The notes under the pieces: generated by a model | Told to the model about the DNA's origin: nothing | The model's input: only the letters and a program-made list of their open reading frames with translations | The model's database searches: none | Position numbers and translations under genes: made by a program | Shown here: positions 54,210 to 64,000 of the stretch, piece after piece | How positions within the stretch are numbered: position 1 is the first letter of the stretch | Layout: every line of letters begins with the position of its first letter | From: Nocardioides jensenii JCM 1364 = NBRC 14755 | GTDB taxonomy: Bacteria > Actinomycetota > Actinomycetes > Propionibacteriales > Nocardioidaceae | Assembly: GCF_001552535.1 (NCBI RefSeq) | Contig: NZ_BCRJ01000075.1 | Location: 1 to 64,000 of the forward strand | Direction of reading: 5' to 3' | Length of the DNA: 64,000 nt

Positions 54210-54936
54210 GGTTTCCGCCTTCTGTGTCCCGTGGCGCATCGCCACGCGTGTCCGGTCGTGCATTCTGGAGGGAACGCTGCACCATCGCGGCGGAGACTTC
54301 AAGGATCAGGGCCACGACCGCGACGACAACCGCGCCGCCGAGGCCCTTCGGGTAGTCGCCGTTGTAGAAGCCGGCGGTGATGACGTTGCCCAGGCCGGGA
54401 CCGGCCACGAGAGCCGCGATGGTGGCGGTGGCCCACACCTGCACCAGGGCCAGGCGTACCCCGGCCGCGATCAGGGGCAGTGCCAGGGGCAGCTCCACCC
54501 GGGTGAACTTCTGCCAACCGCTCATCCCCATGCCGTCCGCGGCATCGCGCACGTCGCGCGGCACCTCGTCGACCCCCACGTAGGCGTTGGTGATGATCGG
54601 CGGCAGCGCGAACGCGGCCAGGGCGATCAAGGTGGCCAGGCCGGCGCGTCCGTAGGGTCCGAGGTGGTCGGTGCCGACCGGCTCCCACATCACCAGCAGG
54701 GCGAGTACGGCGAACGTGGGCACCGCCCGACCCACGCCGGCCACGTTGATCGCCAGGAAGCCACCTCGACCCAGGTGACCCAGCCACAGGGCGACCGGCA
54801 GCCCCACGACCACAGCGATGCCCAGAGCAGTGAAGGTGAGCAGGAGCTGTTGGAGCATCAGGTGCCACAGACCGCCGGAGCCGCCCCAGTTGGCGCCGTC
54901 TCCGAGCCACGCCATGGTGTCGATGACGAGCTTCAT
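54136..54936 (-). CDS. OpuC-type transporter permease (second)
   Basis: Membrane protein of 266 residues with about five helices and the ABC permease EAA loop (DVRDAADGMGMSGWQKFTRVELPLALPLIAAG). It forms a heterodimer with the permease encoded upstream, whose stop overlaps this ATG as ATGA. The C-terminal 40 residues are hydrophilic and encoded where the binding-protein gene begins. Imports compatible solutes. Confidence 0.9.
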   Translation of the reverse strand: MKLVIDTMAWLGDGANWGGSGGLWHLMLQQLLLTFTALGIAVVVGLPVALWLGHLGRGGFLAINVAGVGRAVPTFAVLALLVMWEPVGTDHLGPYGRAGLATLIALAAFALPPIITNAYVGVDEVPRDVRDAADGMGMSGWQKFTRVELPLALPLIAAGVRLALVQVWATATIAALVAGPGLGNVITAGFYNGDYPKGLGGAVVVAVVALILEVSAAMVQRSLQNARPDTRGDAPRDTEGGNHAGTTAGRGGVDGDVTDGSIGLRG

Positions 54937-55631
54937 CCGCGGACCCCCCGGGACCACGGGGTGGCCAGCCGCTGGACGACCAGCAGCAGCAGATCGAGCA
55001 CGAGCGCGATCGCCACACAGATCAGGCTCGCCGCCATCACCTGGGCACGGAAGTCTCCGTCGACCCCGGTGAAGAGCAGGTTGCCGAGGCCGCCGTACGA
55101 CACCAGGGCACCGACGGTGGTCAGGGCGACGGTCGAGACCGTGGCGATCCGCAACCCGGCCATGATCGGTGGCAGGGCCAGGGGCAGCTCCACTCGCCAG
55201 AGGAGTTTGCTGCGCGAGTAGCCCAGACCGGTGGCGGCCTCGATCACGTCGTCGGGCACCGCGCGCAGGCCCTCGACCATGTTGCGCACCAGGATGGTCA
55301 GCGAGTAGAGCGCCAGACCGAGGACGACGGTGGTGCGGGTCAGACCGGTGAACGGCACCAGCAGCGGGAACAGCGCCAGCGAGGGCAGCGTGTAGATGCC
55401 GGTGCAGACTCCGAGGACCGTCGCCTCCATCCGCGGGAAGCGTCGGGCCAGGAGGGCCAGCGGCAGGGCCATCGCCAGTCCGAGCAGCACGGCGAGGGCC
55501 GTGATGGTGAGGTGGTCGATCGTGGCGTCGATGAGCTCCTGCTTGCGGTCGACGTAGTAGTCGCCGCAGAACCATTCGTTGACGTAGAGGCTGTAGCAAC
55601 TCGGTTCGTCGGCGCCGGTCGATAGGGTCAC
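54933..55631 (-). CDS. OpuC-type transporter permease (first)
   Basis: Membrane protein of 232 residues. Helices start near residue 40 after a hydrophilic N-terminus with two cysteines. The EAA loop is DVIEAATGLGYSRSKLLWRVELPLALPPIMAG. The start is the GTG at 55631 because a minus-strand TACCGT (55639-55644) lies 7 nt upstream. That -10 is inside the coding sequence of the divergent ATPase gene. First gene of the permease-permease-binding-protein operon. Confidence 0.9.
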   Translation of the reverse strand: MTLSTGADEPSCYSLYVNEWFCGDYYVDRKQELIDATIDHLTITALAVLLGLAMALPLALLARRFPRMEATVLGVCTGIYTLPSLALFPLLVPFTGLTRTTVVLGLALYSLTILVRNMVEGLRAVPDDVIEAATGLGYSRSKLLWRVELPLALPPIMAGLRIATVSTVALTTVGALVSYGGLGNLLFTGVDGDFRAQVMAASLICVAIALVLDLLLLVVQRLATPWSRGVRG

Positions 55632-55644
55632 GCCATGGACGGTA
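55623..55644. promoter_or_regulatory. Face-to-face overlapping leaderless promoters of opuC genes
   Basis: Only 3 bp separate the divergent starts at 55631 (minus) and 55635 (plus). The plus -10 TAGGGT (55623-55628, 6 nt before ATG) lies inside the permease gene; the minus -10 TACCGT (55639-55644, 7 nt before GTG) lies inside the ATPase gene. The two transcripts therefore overlap by a few bases at their 5' ends, and polymerases cannot occupy both promoters at once. Confidence 0.62.
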
Positions 55645-56630
55645 TCGAAGATCCGATGATCCGGCTCTCAGGCGTCAGCAAGACGTACGCCGACGGCACC
55701 CCCGCCGTCCACGAGCTCGACCTCGACGTGGCCCGCGGCGAGATGGTGACCCTGGTCGGCCCGTCCGGGTGCGGCAAGTCGACGACCCTGAAGATGATCA
55801 ACCGCCTGATCGAGCCGACCACCGGCTCGATCTTCATCGACGGCGTCGACGTGACCCGGGTCGATCCGGTCAAGCTGCGCCGCGGGATCGGCTACGTGAT
55901 CCAGCAGGTCGGCCTGTTCCCGCACCAGAAGATCATCACCAACGTGATGACGGTGCCGCTGCTCTACGGCGAGTCCAAGGCGACCGCGCGGTCGCGGGCA
56001 CGCGAGCTGATGGAGCTCGTCGGCCTGGACCCCGACCAGCAGTCCGACCGCTATCCGCACCAGCTCTCGGGCGGGCAGCGCCAGCGCGTGGGCGTGGCGC
56101 GGGCCCTGGCCGCCGACCCGCCGGTGCTGCTGATGGACGAGCCCTTCGGCGCCGTCGACCCGGTGGTGCGTGGGCGGCTCCAGGAGGAGTTCCGCCGGTT
56201 GCAGCGCGACCTCGGCAAGACCGTCGTCCTCGTCACCCATGACATCGACGAGGCGGTGCGCATGGGTGACCGGGTCGCGGTCTTCGCCGACGGCGGACGC
56301 CTCGCGCAGTACGACGTACCGGCGGCGGTGCTGGGCGCGCCGGCAGACGACTTCGTGGCCGACTTCGTCGGGTCCGCGCGCGGCCTCCGACGCCTGGCGG
56401 TCACGCCCATCGACCCGACGCTCCTCGAACCGTTGGACGGCGTGCGGGCCAGCGACCTGGCCGCCGCGATCGACGTGAGCGCCACGCTCGAGGAGGCCCT
56501 GTCGGTGTTGATGCGCGAGGACAAGCCGGTGATCGGCGTCCGTCGCGGGGCACAGTTCCTCGGTGTGCTCACCCCCAACGGCATCCACCGCGCGCTGCGC
56601 GCCTCGGTCAACCACTCCGCCGACGCCTGA
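55635..56630 (+). CDS. OpuC-type transporter ATPase with CBS region
   Basis: ATPase of 331 residues for compatible-solute uptake. Walker A GPSGCGKST (42-50), the QQVGLFPHQKI Q-loop, signature LSGGQRQRVGVARAL, Walker B VLLMDEPFGAVDP and switch VTHDIDEA are all present. The C-terminal 65 residues (DVSATLEEALSVLMREDKPVIGVRRGAQFLGVLT) form a single CBS-type region. CBS regions of OpuCA proteins bind c-di-AMP in some Firmicutes; disA is in this window. Transcribed away from its permeases. Confidence 0.92.
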   Translation: MDGIEDPMIRLSGVSKTYADGTPAVHELDLDVARGEMVTLVGPSGCGKSTTLKMINRLIEPTTGSIFIDGVDVTRVDPVKLRRGIGYVIQQVGLFPHQKIITNVMTVPLLYGESKATARSRARELMELVGLDPDQQSDRYPHQLSGGQRQRVGVARALAADPPVLLMDEPFGAVDPVVRGRLQEEFRRLQRDLGKTVVLVTHDIDEAVRMGDRVAVFADGGRLAQYDVPAAVLGAPADDFVADFVGSARGLRRLAVTPIDPTLLEPLDGVRASDLAAAIDVSATLEEALSVLMREDKPVIGVRRGAQFLGVLTPNGIHRALRASVNHSADA

Positions 56631-56700
56631 GCCCCACCGCCCCGCGCAACGCGGGGTCACAGTCGCTCACACGCGGTGTGCGGCCCGGAGATGTCAACAA

Positions 56701-56723
56701 CCCCGCACACGTCGCGTGCGGGG
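56701..56723. terminator. Bidirectional terminator after ATPase gene
   Basis: CCCCGCAC (56701-56708) and GTGCGGGG (56716-56723) form a perfect 8-bp stem with a 7-nt loop, between the converging OpuC ATPase and coiled-coil genes. The plus-strand flank reads CTGTCGC, without a T-run. Confidence 0.65.
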
Positions 56724-56737
56724 CTGTCGCAGGTGGA

Positions 56738-57325
56738 TCAGGCGTGCTTGCGCACCGGCATCGTCGCGGCGTCTTCCCAGGCGGCCAGCTCGACCTTGAG
56801 GTCGGTCACCTGCTGCTCGAGCTCGGCCACCAGCACGATCGCCTCGGCGGCGCGACTCTCGGACGCCTCGAGACGCGTCGACTCGGTGGCCAGTCGGGCC
56901 TCGGCCTGATCGGCACGACGGGACTCGTTGCCCAGCTTGAGGGTCGACTCGGCGACCTTGCGCTGAGCCAGTGCCAGCTCGCCCTCGAGCTCGTGGATCA
57001 GCTTCTGACGCGCCGCGATGCGCTCGGTCATCGTGTCGGCGAACTTCTTCGACTCGGTCGTACGCTCGTCGGTCAGGACCGCGTAGGCGCGGGCCTGGTC
57101 GGCGCGGTCGCGAGCGGCGTCACGGCGGGACTGCAGCAGCTCGGAGTGCGTGATCTTGGTGGCGGCGGCACCAAGCAGGACGGCCACCACAGCAGAGACG
57201 GCGATCAGGAGGGACGATCCGCCGAACAGCGCGCCGAGAACGACGAGCGAGGCGATCATGATGAGGACTACTGCGACCGTGATGCGGGTGCTCCGCTGAC
57301 GGCGTCGAGCATTGGGGGAAGCCAT
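56738..57325 (-). CDS. Membrane-anchored coiled-coil protein
   Basis: Protein of 195 residues. Two transmembrane helices near the N-terminus (about 15-35 and 38-56, ITVAVVLIMIASLVVLGAL and LLIAVSAVVAVLLGAA) are followed by a continuous coiled coil (about 62-180) with Ala/Glu/Arg heptads. No enzymatic motif. It lies 9 nt after DUF3180, so is the last gene of the ftsH-folate operon. A scaffold or envelope-organising role is possible but unproven. Confidence 0.7.
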   Translation of the reverse strand: MASPNARRRQRSTRITVAVVLIMIASLVVLGALFGGSSLLIAVSAVVAVLLGAAATKITHSELLQSRRDAARDRADQARAYAVLTDERTTESKKFADTMTERIAARQKLIHELEGELALAQRKVAESTLKLGNESRRADQAEARLATESTRLEASESRAAEAIVLVAELEQQVTDLKVELAAWEDAATMPVRKHA

Positions 57326-57334
57326 GAACTCACA

Positions 57335-57832
57335 CTAGGCGCCGTCGCCGTGCTTCCGGATCCGACACGCTCGTTCCAGCAGGAGTGCTGCACCACACAT
57401 CAGGGCACCGGCCAACGCCGCGAGTGCCGAACGCAGCATCCGTTGCTCGGCCAGCTCGGCGGCCAGGCCCAGCCACGACACCGCATAGCCGGCGTACCCG
57501 CCCGCGACCAGCGCCCCGACCAGCGCGCAGGCCTTGGCCAGCACCAACCGGTTGACGGCGCGGTGCGGCTCGAGGAAGTGGCGGCGCGCGATCGTGCGGT
57601 ACGTCGACCAGGCGGTGGCGCCCAGCACGACCGCCACGAAGAACAGCACGAGCACCTGGACCCAGCTGACCACCGGCGAGGAGTCGGCGTACCGCTGGGT
57701 GAGGGGACGCACAGCCCAGCCACCGACCAGGCCGGCGACCAGACACCCGGCGACGGCGGCGGGCGCGGTGGGGCCGACGTGGCGCTCCTCGGGCGGCAGA
57801 TCGCCGTCCGGGCCCTCGTCGGGCGAGGTCAC
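57335..57832 (-). CDS. DUF3180 membrane protein
   Basis: Protein of 165 residues with four predicted transmembrane helices and the DUF3180 pattern (GWAVRPLTQRYADSSPVVSWVQ, later HRAVNRLVLAKACALVGALVAGGYAGYA). Always near folK in Actinobacteria (M. tuberculosis Rv3605c). The GTG start overlaps the folK stop as GTGA. Function unknown. Confidence 0.85.
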   Translation of the reverse strand: MTSPDEGPDGDLPPEERHVGPTAPAAVAGCLVAGLVGGWAVRPLTQRYADSSPVVSWVQVLVLFFVAVVLGATAWSTYRTIARRHFLEPHRAVNRLVLAKACALVGALVAGGYAGYAVSWLGLAAELAEQRMLRSALAALAGALMCGAALLLERACRIRKHGDGA

Positions 57833-58398
57833 TGCAGGTCGATGGCCAGGTCGTCGCGCAGCTTGATGCCGCTCTGGTCGGCTGCCTCGAGCAGTTCGGC
57901 GACCGGGCCGGCGTCGGGCAGGACCGCGTCAGGTTCGAGGTCGTGCCACGGCTTGAGCACGAAGGCCCGCTCCTTGGCACGCGGGTGCGGCAGGCGCAGG
58001 AAGTCGTCGTCGGCCCGGCGGTCGCCGACCACGATCAGGTCGACGTCGAGGGTGCGCGGCGCGTTCTTCTCCGTGGGCCGGACCCGGTCGAAGGCGTCTT
58101 CGATGGCCAGGGCACGGTCGAGCAGGGTGGCCGCGGGCAGCGTGGTGTCGAGCAGCACGACGGCGTTGAGGAACTGCTCCGAGCCCGCGGGGGCGCCGAC
58201 CGGCTCGGTCTCGTAGACGCCGGAGACGCCGGTCACCCACACGTCGGGGGTGTCCGCGAGGGAGTCGACGGCCCCCTGGAGGCTGGCCAGGCGTTCGCCG
58301 AGGTTCGAGCCCAGGGCCAGCACCGCACGACGGATCGGGTGCATCTCACCGGTGAGGGTGTCGGCGTCGATGATGTTCGGGTTGGGGGTCTCAGTCAC
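57829..58398 (-). CDS. folK: Hydroxymethyldihydropterin pyrophosphokinase
   Basis: Transfers pyrophosphate from ATP to 6-hydroxymethyl-7,8-dihydropterin in folate synthesis. Enzyme of 189 residues. LALGSNLGERLASL opens the fold; SGVYETEPVG, RPTEKNAPRTLDVDLIVVGD and LPHPRAKERAFVLKPW carry the Mg and ATP residues. The first 22 residues are an extension. The GTG start overlaps the folB stop as GTGA. Confidence 0.95.
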   Translation of the reverse strand: MTETPNPNIIDADTLTGEMHPIRRAVLALGSNLGERLASLQGAVDSLADTPDVWVTGVSGVYETEPVGAPAGSEQFLNAVVLLDTTLPAATLLDRALAIEDAFDRVRPTEKNAPRTLDVDLIVVGDRRADDDFLRLPHPRAKERAFVLKPWHDLEPDAVLPDAGPVAELLEAADQSGIKLRDDLAIDLQ

Positions 58399-58766
58399 GG
58401 CTGCAACGTCCTCTTCCGGGTAATCGTCAGCGCAACATCCGAGAATGTTGCGTCAATGGGCGCGTCCGGCTTGTGAACCGTGACCCGTGCCCATTCAACA
58501 CGATCGTCCAAGAGGCAGACATTCGCGATGCGCTGGGCCAAGGTCTCGATCAGGTCGACCGGGTCGGTCTCCACGGCGGCTTTCACCGAATCAACGAGAA
58601 TTCCGTAGTGCACCGTCTCACGCAAGTCGTCGGTGCTGGCCGCGGGGGTGGTGTCGAGGCCCAGGACGAGGTCGATCACGAAGATCTGACCCTCGCGCCT
58701 CTCGAAGTCGAAGACGCCGTGGTGGCCGAAGCACTCGATGCCCATGACGGCAAGCTCGTCGGTCAT
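58395..58766 (-). CDS. folB: Dihydroneopterin aldolase
   Basis: Cleaves dihydroneopterin to 6-hydroxymethyl-dihydropterin and glycolaldehyde. Enzyme of 123 residues, normal length. GIECFGHHGVFDFERREGQIFVIDL is the family signature with the catalytic Glu, TVHYGILVDSVK and LIETLAQRIANVCL follow, and VTVHKPDAPI carries the catalytic Lys. Overlaps the NTF2-like gene by 4 nt (ATGA) and folK by 4 nt. Confidence 0.95.
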   Translation of the reverse strand: MTDELAVMGIECFGHHGVFDFERREGQIFVIDLVLGLDTTPAASTDDLRETVHYGILVDSVKAAVETDPVDLIETLAQRIANVCLLDDRVEWARVTVHKPDAPIDATFSDVALTITRKRTLQP

Positions 58767-59209
58767 TCGGTCCGCCTCTCGACATCGCCCATCACCGGGC
58801 CGGCATGGTGGGTCCACAGGCGCCAGTCGGCCCCGACGGCACGGAACAGGCTGGTCACCGCGAGCCGCGAGGTGGGCAGGTCGACCATCTCCGCCAGGCT
58901 CAGCGTGCCAGGCAGGAGCACGTTCTCGACGCAGGTGAGCCGGGCGACGTCCCCGCGCACCACGATCCGCAGGTCCTCGAAGATGAACTGGACGCCGGCC
59001 GTCAGCACGATGCCCTCGACCACCTGCTCGAAGACCGCCCGACGGCCGATGACCCCCGGAACTCCCGGGAACGTGCAGCTGATGTCGTCGGAGTCGACCC
59101 ACAAGCTGGTCGCCGCGGCCGTGTCGCCCCGCTCCCAGGCGGCGTAGTACGCACGGTGCGCCTCCTCGACGGCCCTCATGCGGGCGCTCACCCCGTCCGC
59201 GCCGCTCAT
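58763..59209 (-). CDS. NTF2-like (SnoaL-type) protein in folate operon
   Basis: Protein of 148 residues with a cone-shaped NTF2 fold pattern: an N-terminal helix pair (RAVEEAHRAYYAAWERGDTAAATSLWVD) followed by beta-strands (DISCTFPG, IVVRGDVARLTCVENVL). It overlaps both folP and folB by 4 nt (ATGA), so it is translated in fixed ratio with folate enzymes. Such folds can be small enzymes or binding proteins. A role in an unassigned pterin step is possible but is inference only. Confidence 0.78.
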   Translation of the reverse strand: MSGADGVSARMRAVEEAHRAYYAAWERGDTAAATSLWVDSDDISCTFPGVPGVIGRRAVFEQVVEGIVLTAGVQFIFEDLRIVVRGDVARLTCVENVLLPGTLSLAEMVDLPTSRLAVTSLFRAVGADWRLWTHHAGPVMGDVERRTE

Positions 59210-60066
59210 CGCCGCTCCCCCGAGGCACGGCCGAACCTCTCCACCACGCGTACGGCGTCGGCGGAGGCACGGACGTCGTGCACGCGCACGCACCACGAGC
59301 CCTGCAGCGCGACGATCGTCGTCAGGGCGACGTTCGCGTGCTCCCTCTCGTCCACGGGTCGCGGACCCTGCGGACCCCCCAGGAGGGTGCCCAGGAACGA
59401 CTTGCGGCTCGACCCGACCAGCACCGGGCGGCCGAGCTCCTCGATCGCGTCGAGGTGCTGGAGCAGCTCCCAGTTGTGGTCGGAGGACTTCGCGAAGCCC
59501 AGGCCGGGGTCGACGACGATGCGCTCCAGGTCGACGCCCGCCGCGACCGCGTCGTCCACCCGCGCCGACAGCTCGTCGCGGACCGCGGTCACCACGCCGC
59601 CGGGTCCGTCGTACACCGCATGCTGCTGCATCTCGGTGCTGTGGGCCCGCCAGTGCATCGCGACGAAGAGGACGTCGTGCTCGGCAGCGACGCGCAGGAT
59701 CGCCGGGTCGGCCAGACCGCCCGAGACGTCGTTGATCACCCGTGCTCCCGCGCGTACGGCGGCCTCCGCGACCTCCGCGCGCATGGTGTCGACCGAGACC
59801 GTCGCACCCTCGGCCGAGAGTGCCCGGATCACCGGCACGACCCGGTCGAGCTCCTCGGAGACCAGCGGACGGGTCGCTCCGGGACGCGTGGACTCGCCCC
59901 CGATGTCGAGGATGTCGGCACCCTGCGCCATCAGCTCCCGACCGTGGCCGATCGCGGCGTCGGAGGTCATGAAGCGACCTCCGTCTGAGAACGAGTCGGG
60001 GGTCACGTTCACGATGCCCATGATGCGCGGGCGCCCCAGCGGCGTGATCAGCTCATCGGGTCGCAC
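59206..60066 (-). CDS. folP: Dihydropteroate synthase
   Basis: Joins para-aminobenzoate to the pterin; target of sulfonamides. Enzyme of 286 residues. MGIVNVTPDSFSDGGRF is the first signature, ADILDIGGESTRPGA the second, then INDVSGG, VDPGLGFAKSSDHNWELL and LVGSSRKSFLG with the catalytic Lys. The GTG start lies 3 nt after the folE stop. Confidence 0.96.
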   Translation of the reverse strand: MRPDELITPLGRPRIMGIVNVTPDSFSDGGRFMTSDAAIGHGRELMAQGADILDIGGESTRPGATRPLVSEELDRVVPVIRALSAEGATVSVDTMRAEVAEAAVRAGARVINDVSGGLADPAILRVAAEHDVLFVAMHWRAHSTEMQQHAVYDGPGGVVTAVRDELSARVDDAVAAGVDLERIVVDPGLGFAKSSDHNWELLQHLDAIEELGRPVLVGSSRKSFLGTLLGGPQGPRPVDEREHANVALTTIVALQGSWCVRVHDVRASADAVRVVERFGRASGERR

Positions 60067-60069
60067 GTG

Positions 60070-60680
60070 TCACCTGCTGCTGTGGATCAGCGCCATCGCC
60101 TCGGAACGGGTCGCCGCATTGTGCATGATGCCGCGCACGGCCGAGGTGATCGTGCGGGCACCGGCCTTGCGGACACCGCGCATGGTCATGCACAGGTGCT
60201 CGGCCTCGATCACCACGATCACCCCGCGGGCGTCGAGGATCTCCATCAGCGCATCCGCCACCTGGGTGGTCAGGCGCTCCTGCACCTGCGGGCGCTTGGC
60301 ATAGACGTCGACGAGCCGGGCCAGCTTCGAGAGCCCGGTGATCTTGCCGGACTCGGCCGGGATGTAGCCCACGTGGGCCACGCCGGTGAACGGCACCAGG
60401 TGGTGCTCGCACATCGACCAGAGCTCGATGTCACGCACCAGCACCATTTCGTCGTGGCCGATGTCGAACGTGGTGGTCAGGACGTCCTCGGGCGTCTGCC
60501 GCAGCCCCGCCGTCATCTCGGCGTACGCCCTGGCCACGCGGGCCGGGGTGTCCTGAAGGCCTTCGCGCTCGGGGTCCTCACCGATCGCGTGGAGAAGCTC
60601 ACGCACGGCCTTCTCGGCCCGGTCGTGGTCGAACTCCGGCACCGAGGCGGGGTCGGGGTCGACACCACCGAACGCCGTGA

Positions 60681-60684
<4 letters not shown>
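60070..60684 (-). CDS. folE: GTP cyclohydrolase I
   Basis: First step of folate synthesis, GTP to dihydroneopterin triphosphate. Enzyme of 204 residues. Zinc ligands are Cys and His of [10 protein letters not shown] and Cys of [43 protein letters not shown] is the family block. The ATG overlaps the ftsH stop as ATGA, an order shared with mycobacteria. Confidence 0.97.
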
Positions 60685-62702
<2,018 letters not shown>

Positions 62703-62799
62703 AGACTTCTCTCGGGACAGCTCAGAGCGGGCTCAGAGCGGCGACCATGTGAGGTTTGACGGTACATGGTCGCAGAAAGCAGCCCGCGATCAGGAGTCG

Positions 62800-63351
62800 T
62801 CAGGAGTAGACGTGCGGTGCGAGAGTTCCGATGTCGCGCAGGTTGCGGTACCGCTCCTTGAAGTCGAGTCCGTAGCCCACGACGAACTCGTTGGGGATGT
62901 CCCACCCGACGTACTTCGGCTCGACCGGCATCGCCAGCGCCTCCGGCTTGCGGAGCAGGGTGGCGATCTCGACGCTGGCCGGGCTGCGGCTGCTCAGGTT
63001 GGAGATCAGCCAGCTCAGGGTCAGGCCGGTGTCGATGATCTCGTCGACCACCAGCACGTGGCGACCGGAGATGTCGGTGTCGAGGTCCTTGAGGATGCGC
63101 ACCACACCACTGGACTTGGTGCCGGAGCCGTAGGAGCTCACCGCCATCCAGTCCATCTCGAGGTGACGGGGCATCGACCGGGCGAGGTCGGCCATCACCA
63201 TGACCGCGCCGCGCAGCACGCCGACCATGAGGAGGTCCTTGCCCTCGTAGTCGGCCGAGATGACATCAGCCATCTCCTGCACCTTGGCCTGGATCTGCTC
63301 CTCGGTGAAGAGGATGTTGACCAGATCGCTCTCGACGTGGGCGGAGTCCAT
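62800..63351 (-). CDS. hpt: Hypoxanthine phosphoribosyltransferase
   Basis: Purine salvage enzyme of 183 residues. LLMVGVLRGAVMVMADLARSM is the PPi loop, the PRPP loop is VLVVDEIIDTGLTLSWL, and the purine-binding end is YVGWDIPNEFVVGYGLDFKERYRNL. It is 97 nt upstream of ftsH, with no other gene between; in many Actinobacteria hpt precedes ftsH. tilS, its usual upstream neighbour, is absent here. Confidence 0.95.
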   Translation of the reverse strand: MDSAHVESDLVNILFTEEQIQAKVQEMADVISADYEGKDLLMVGVLRGAVMVMADLARSMPRHLEMDWMAVSSYGSGTKSSGVVRILKDLDTDISGRHVLVVDEIIDTGLTLSWLISNLSSRSPASVEIATLLRKPEALAMPVEPKYVGWDIPNEFVVGYGLDFKERYRNLRDIGTLAPHVYS

Positions 63352-63422
63352 GGGCGTCAGACTGCCACATGGCCCTGCAGGTTTCTCCGGTGCACCGGGG
63401 ATTCCAGAGCCCGCGCGACCCC

Positions 63423-64000
63423 TCAGGCCGGCGGGACGAACTGGCTCGCGGTGAACACCGCGCCCTGGGGATCACGGATGACCGCGGCCCGCACCCACGG
63501 GAGGTCCACCGGTTCCTGCAGCACCGAGGCCCCGAGCTCGCCGGCCCGGACGGCGGTGGCGTCGGCGTCATCGACCGCGAAGGTCACGCCCCAGTGCGGC
63601 GCGGTGTCGTCGTCGTCCGGCATCGGAGACAACGCGGCGACCGCCTCGTCGAAGCGGGCCGGTGCCCCCATCTCGGCCTGACGCTCGCGGTTGCCGGGAG
63701 AGAGCTGCTCGAGGAAGTCGCCGTACGCCGGCAGCGCCCACATCCGCCCGTCGCCCACGTCGATGGCTTCCCAGTCGAGCACCGCGCGGTAGAACACCTC
63801 CGCTGTTGCGGAGTCGCGGGTGTGCAGGACGTTGAAGTTCAGGGACCCGTGGGCGTTGACCCGTTCCGCACCGCGGTTCTCCCGGGGTTGCCACAGCCCG
63901 AGGAGCGCGCCCTCGGCGTCGCGGAAGGTGGCCATCCGGCCCACGGCCCCGTCAGGACCCAGGTCGGTGGGCGCGACGACTTGCTCACCGCCTGCCGCGA
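63423..64000 (-). CDS. Two-domain glyoxalase-family (VOC) protein, 5' end cut
   Basis: The frame is open from the right edge of the window to the stop at 63423, so the start is outside. The visible 192 residues hold the end of one VOC domain (GGEQVVAPTDLGPDGAVGRMATFRDAEGALLGLWQP) and a complete second one (LNFNVLHTRDSATAEVFYRAVLDWE to VIRDPQGAVFTASQ). This is the tandem layout of mycobacterial CFP30B-like proteins. Function unknown. Confidence 0.8.
   Translation of the reverse strand, partial: AAGGEQVVAPTDLGPDGAVGRMATFRDAEGALLGLWQPRENRGAERVNAHGSLNFNVLHTRDSATAEVFYRAVLDWEAIDVGDGRMWALPAYGDFLEQLSPGNRERQAEMGAPARFDEAVAALSPMPDDDDTAPHWGVTFAVDDADATAVRAGELGASVLQEPVDLPWVRAAVIRDPQGAVFTASQFVPPA

Noticed and set aside
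62703-62799. A small gene between hpt and ftsH
   Set aside because: Only 97 nt, with repeated CGCTCTGAGC words and the ftsH RBS; no frame with a start signal.

Overview
The window is high-GC, gene-dense actinobacterial chromosome. The best fit is Nocardioidaceae or a close relative within Propionibacteriales. The evidence is the strong GC3 bias, Lsr2, ClpC1, DisA, a BldN/RsbN-like pair, a 33-residue AURKAIP1/COX24 mini-gene, DUF222-HNH and DUF3180 proteins, and REP-like intergenic repeats built on GGTGGTCGAG...CGAGACC. From memory, two runs of genes follow orders known in other Actinobacteria: 2-13.6 kb resembles M. tuberculosis Rv0495c-Rv0502, and 16.5-63.4 kb resembles Rv3585-Rv3624c (radA, disA, mutY, clpC, lsr2, coaX, panD, panC, DUF2520, DUF3180, folK, folB, folP, folE, ftsH, hpt). 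I could not run any search, so genus and homology statements are by recognition only.

Layout. 0-4.7 kb: sigma factor and DUF5667 partner, then convergent acyltransferase, epimerase, mini-protein and excisionase-type HTH genes. 4.9-7 kb: trpS behind a Trp-codon leader peptide and attenuator, and a lipoate-ligase-like gene flanked by long inverted repeats. 7-12.8 kb: proC, proline dehydrogenase, an ABC exporter with its TetR regulator, a TIM-barrel protein and Ppx/GppA. 12.8-21.1 kb: conserved hypothetical, glyoxalase-like protein, methyltransferase, DAHP synthase behind a second (aromatic) leader peptide, radA, disA, an anchored secreted protein and mutY. 21.2-24.3 kb: clpC, with a ClgR-type operator, and lsr2.

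24.4-34 kb and 39.9-53.1 kb hold cell-envelope glycopolymer genes: two TagF-type polyol-phosphate polymerases (one fused to a GT2 domain, one to a degenerate GT2 domain), two further GT2 enzymes, a nucleotide-sugar dehydrogenase, an IspD-like/SDR fusion suited to CDP-ribitol synthesis, an OafA-SGNH acyltransferase, a DUF6270 protein and three PAPS-sulfotransferase-like proteins. Together they suggest a ribitol/glycerol-phosphate wall polymer that may be acylated and sulfated. Between the two islands lies a tight operon for pantothenate, NAD and CoA synthesis (DUF2520, panC, panD, nadB, nadC, coaX). A frameshifted DUF222-HNH gene and an atypical intergenic stretch sit inside the second island.

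53.2-56.6 kb is an OpuC-type compatible-solute transporter whose ATPase and permease operon diverge from face-to-face promoters only 3 bp apart. 56.7-63.4 kb is hpt plus the ftsH-folE-folP-NTF2-folB-folK-DUF3180 operon, whose genes mostly overlap by 4 nt. A two-domain glyoxalase-family gene is cut by the right edge.

A recurring feature is leaderless transcription: about twenty starts have a NANNNT -10 hexamer 6-8 nt upstream of the ATG/GTG and no Shine-Dalgarno sequence. I used this to fix many starts. I saw no tRNA, rRNA, CRISPR array, insertion sequence or replication origin.
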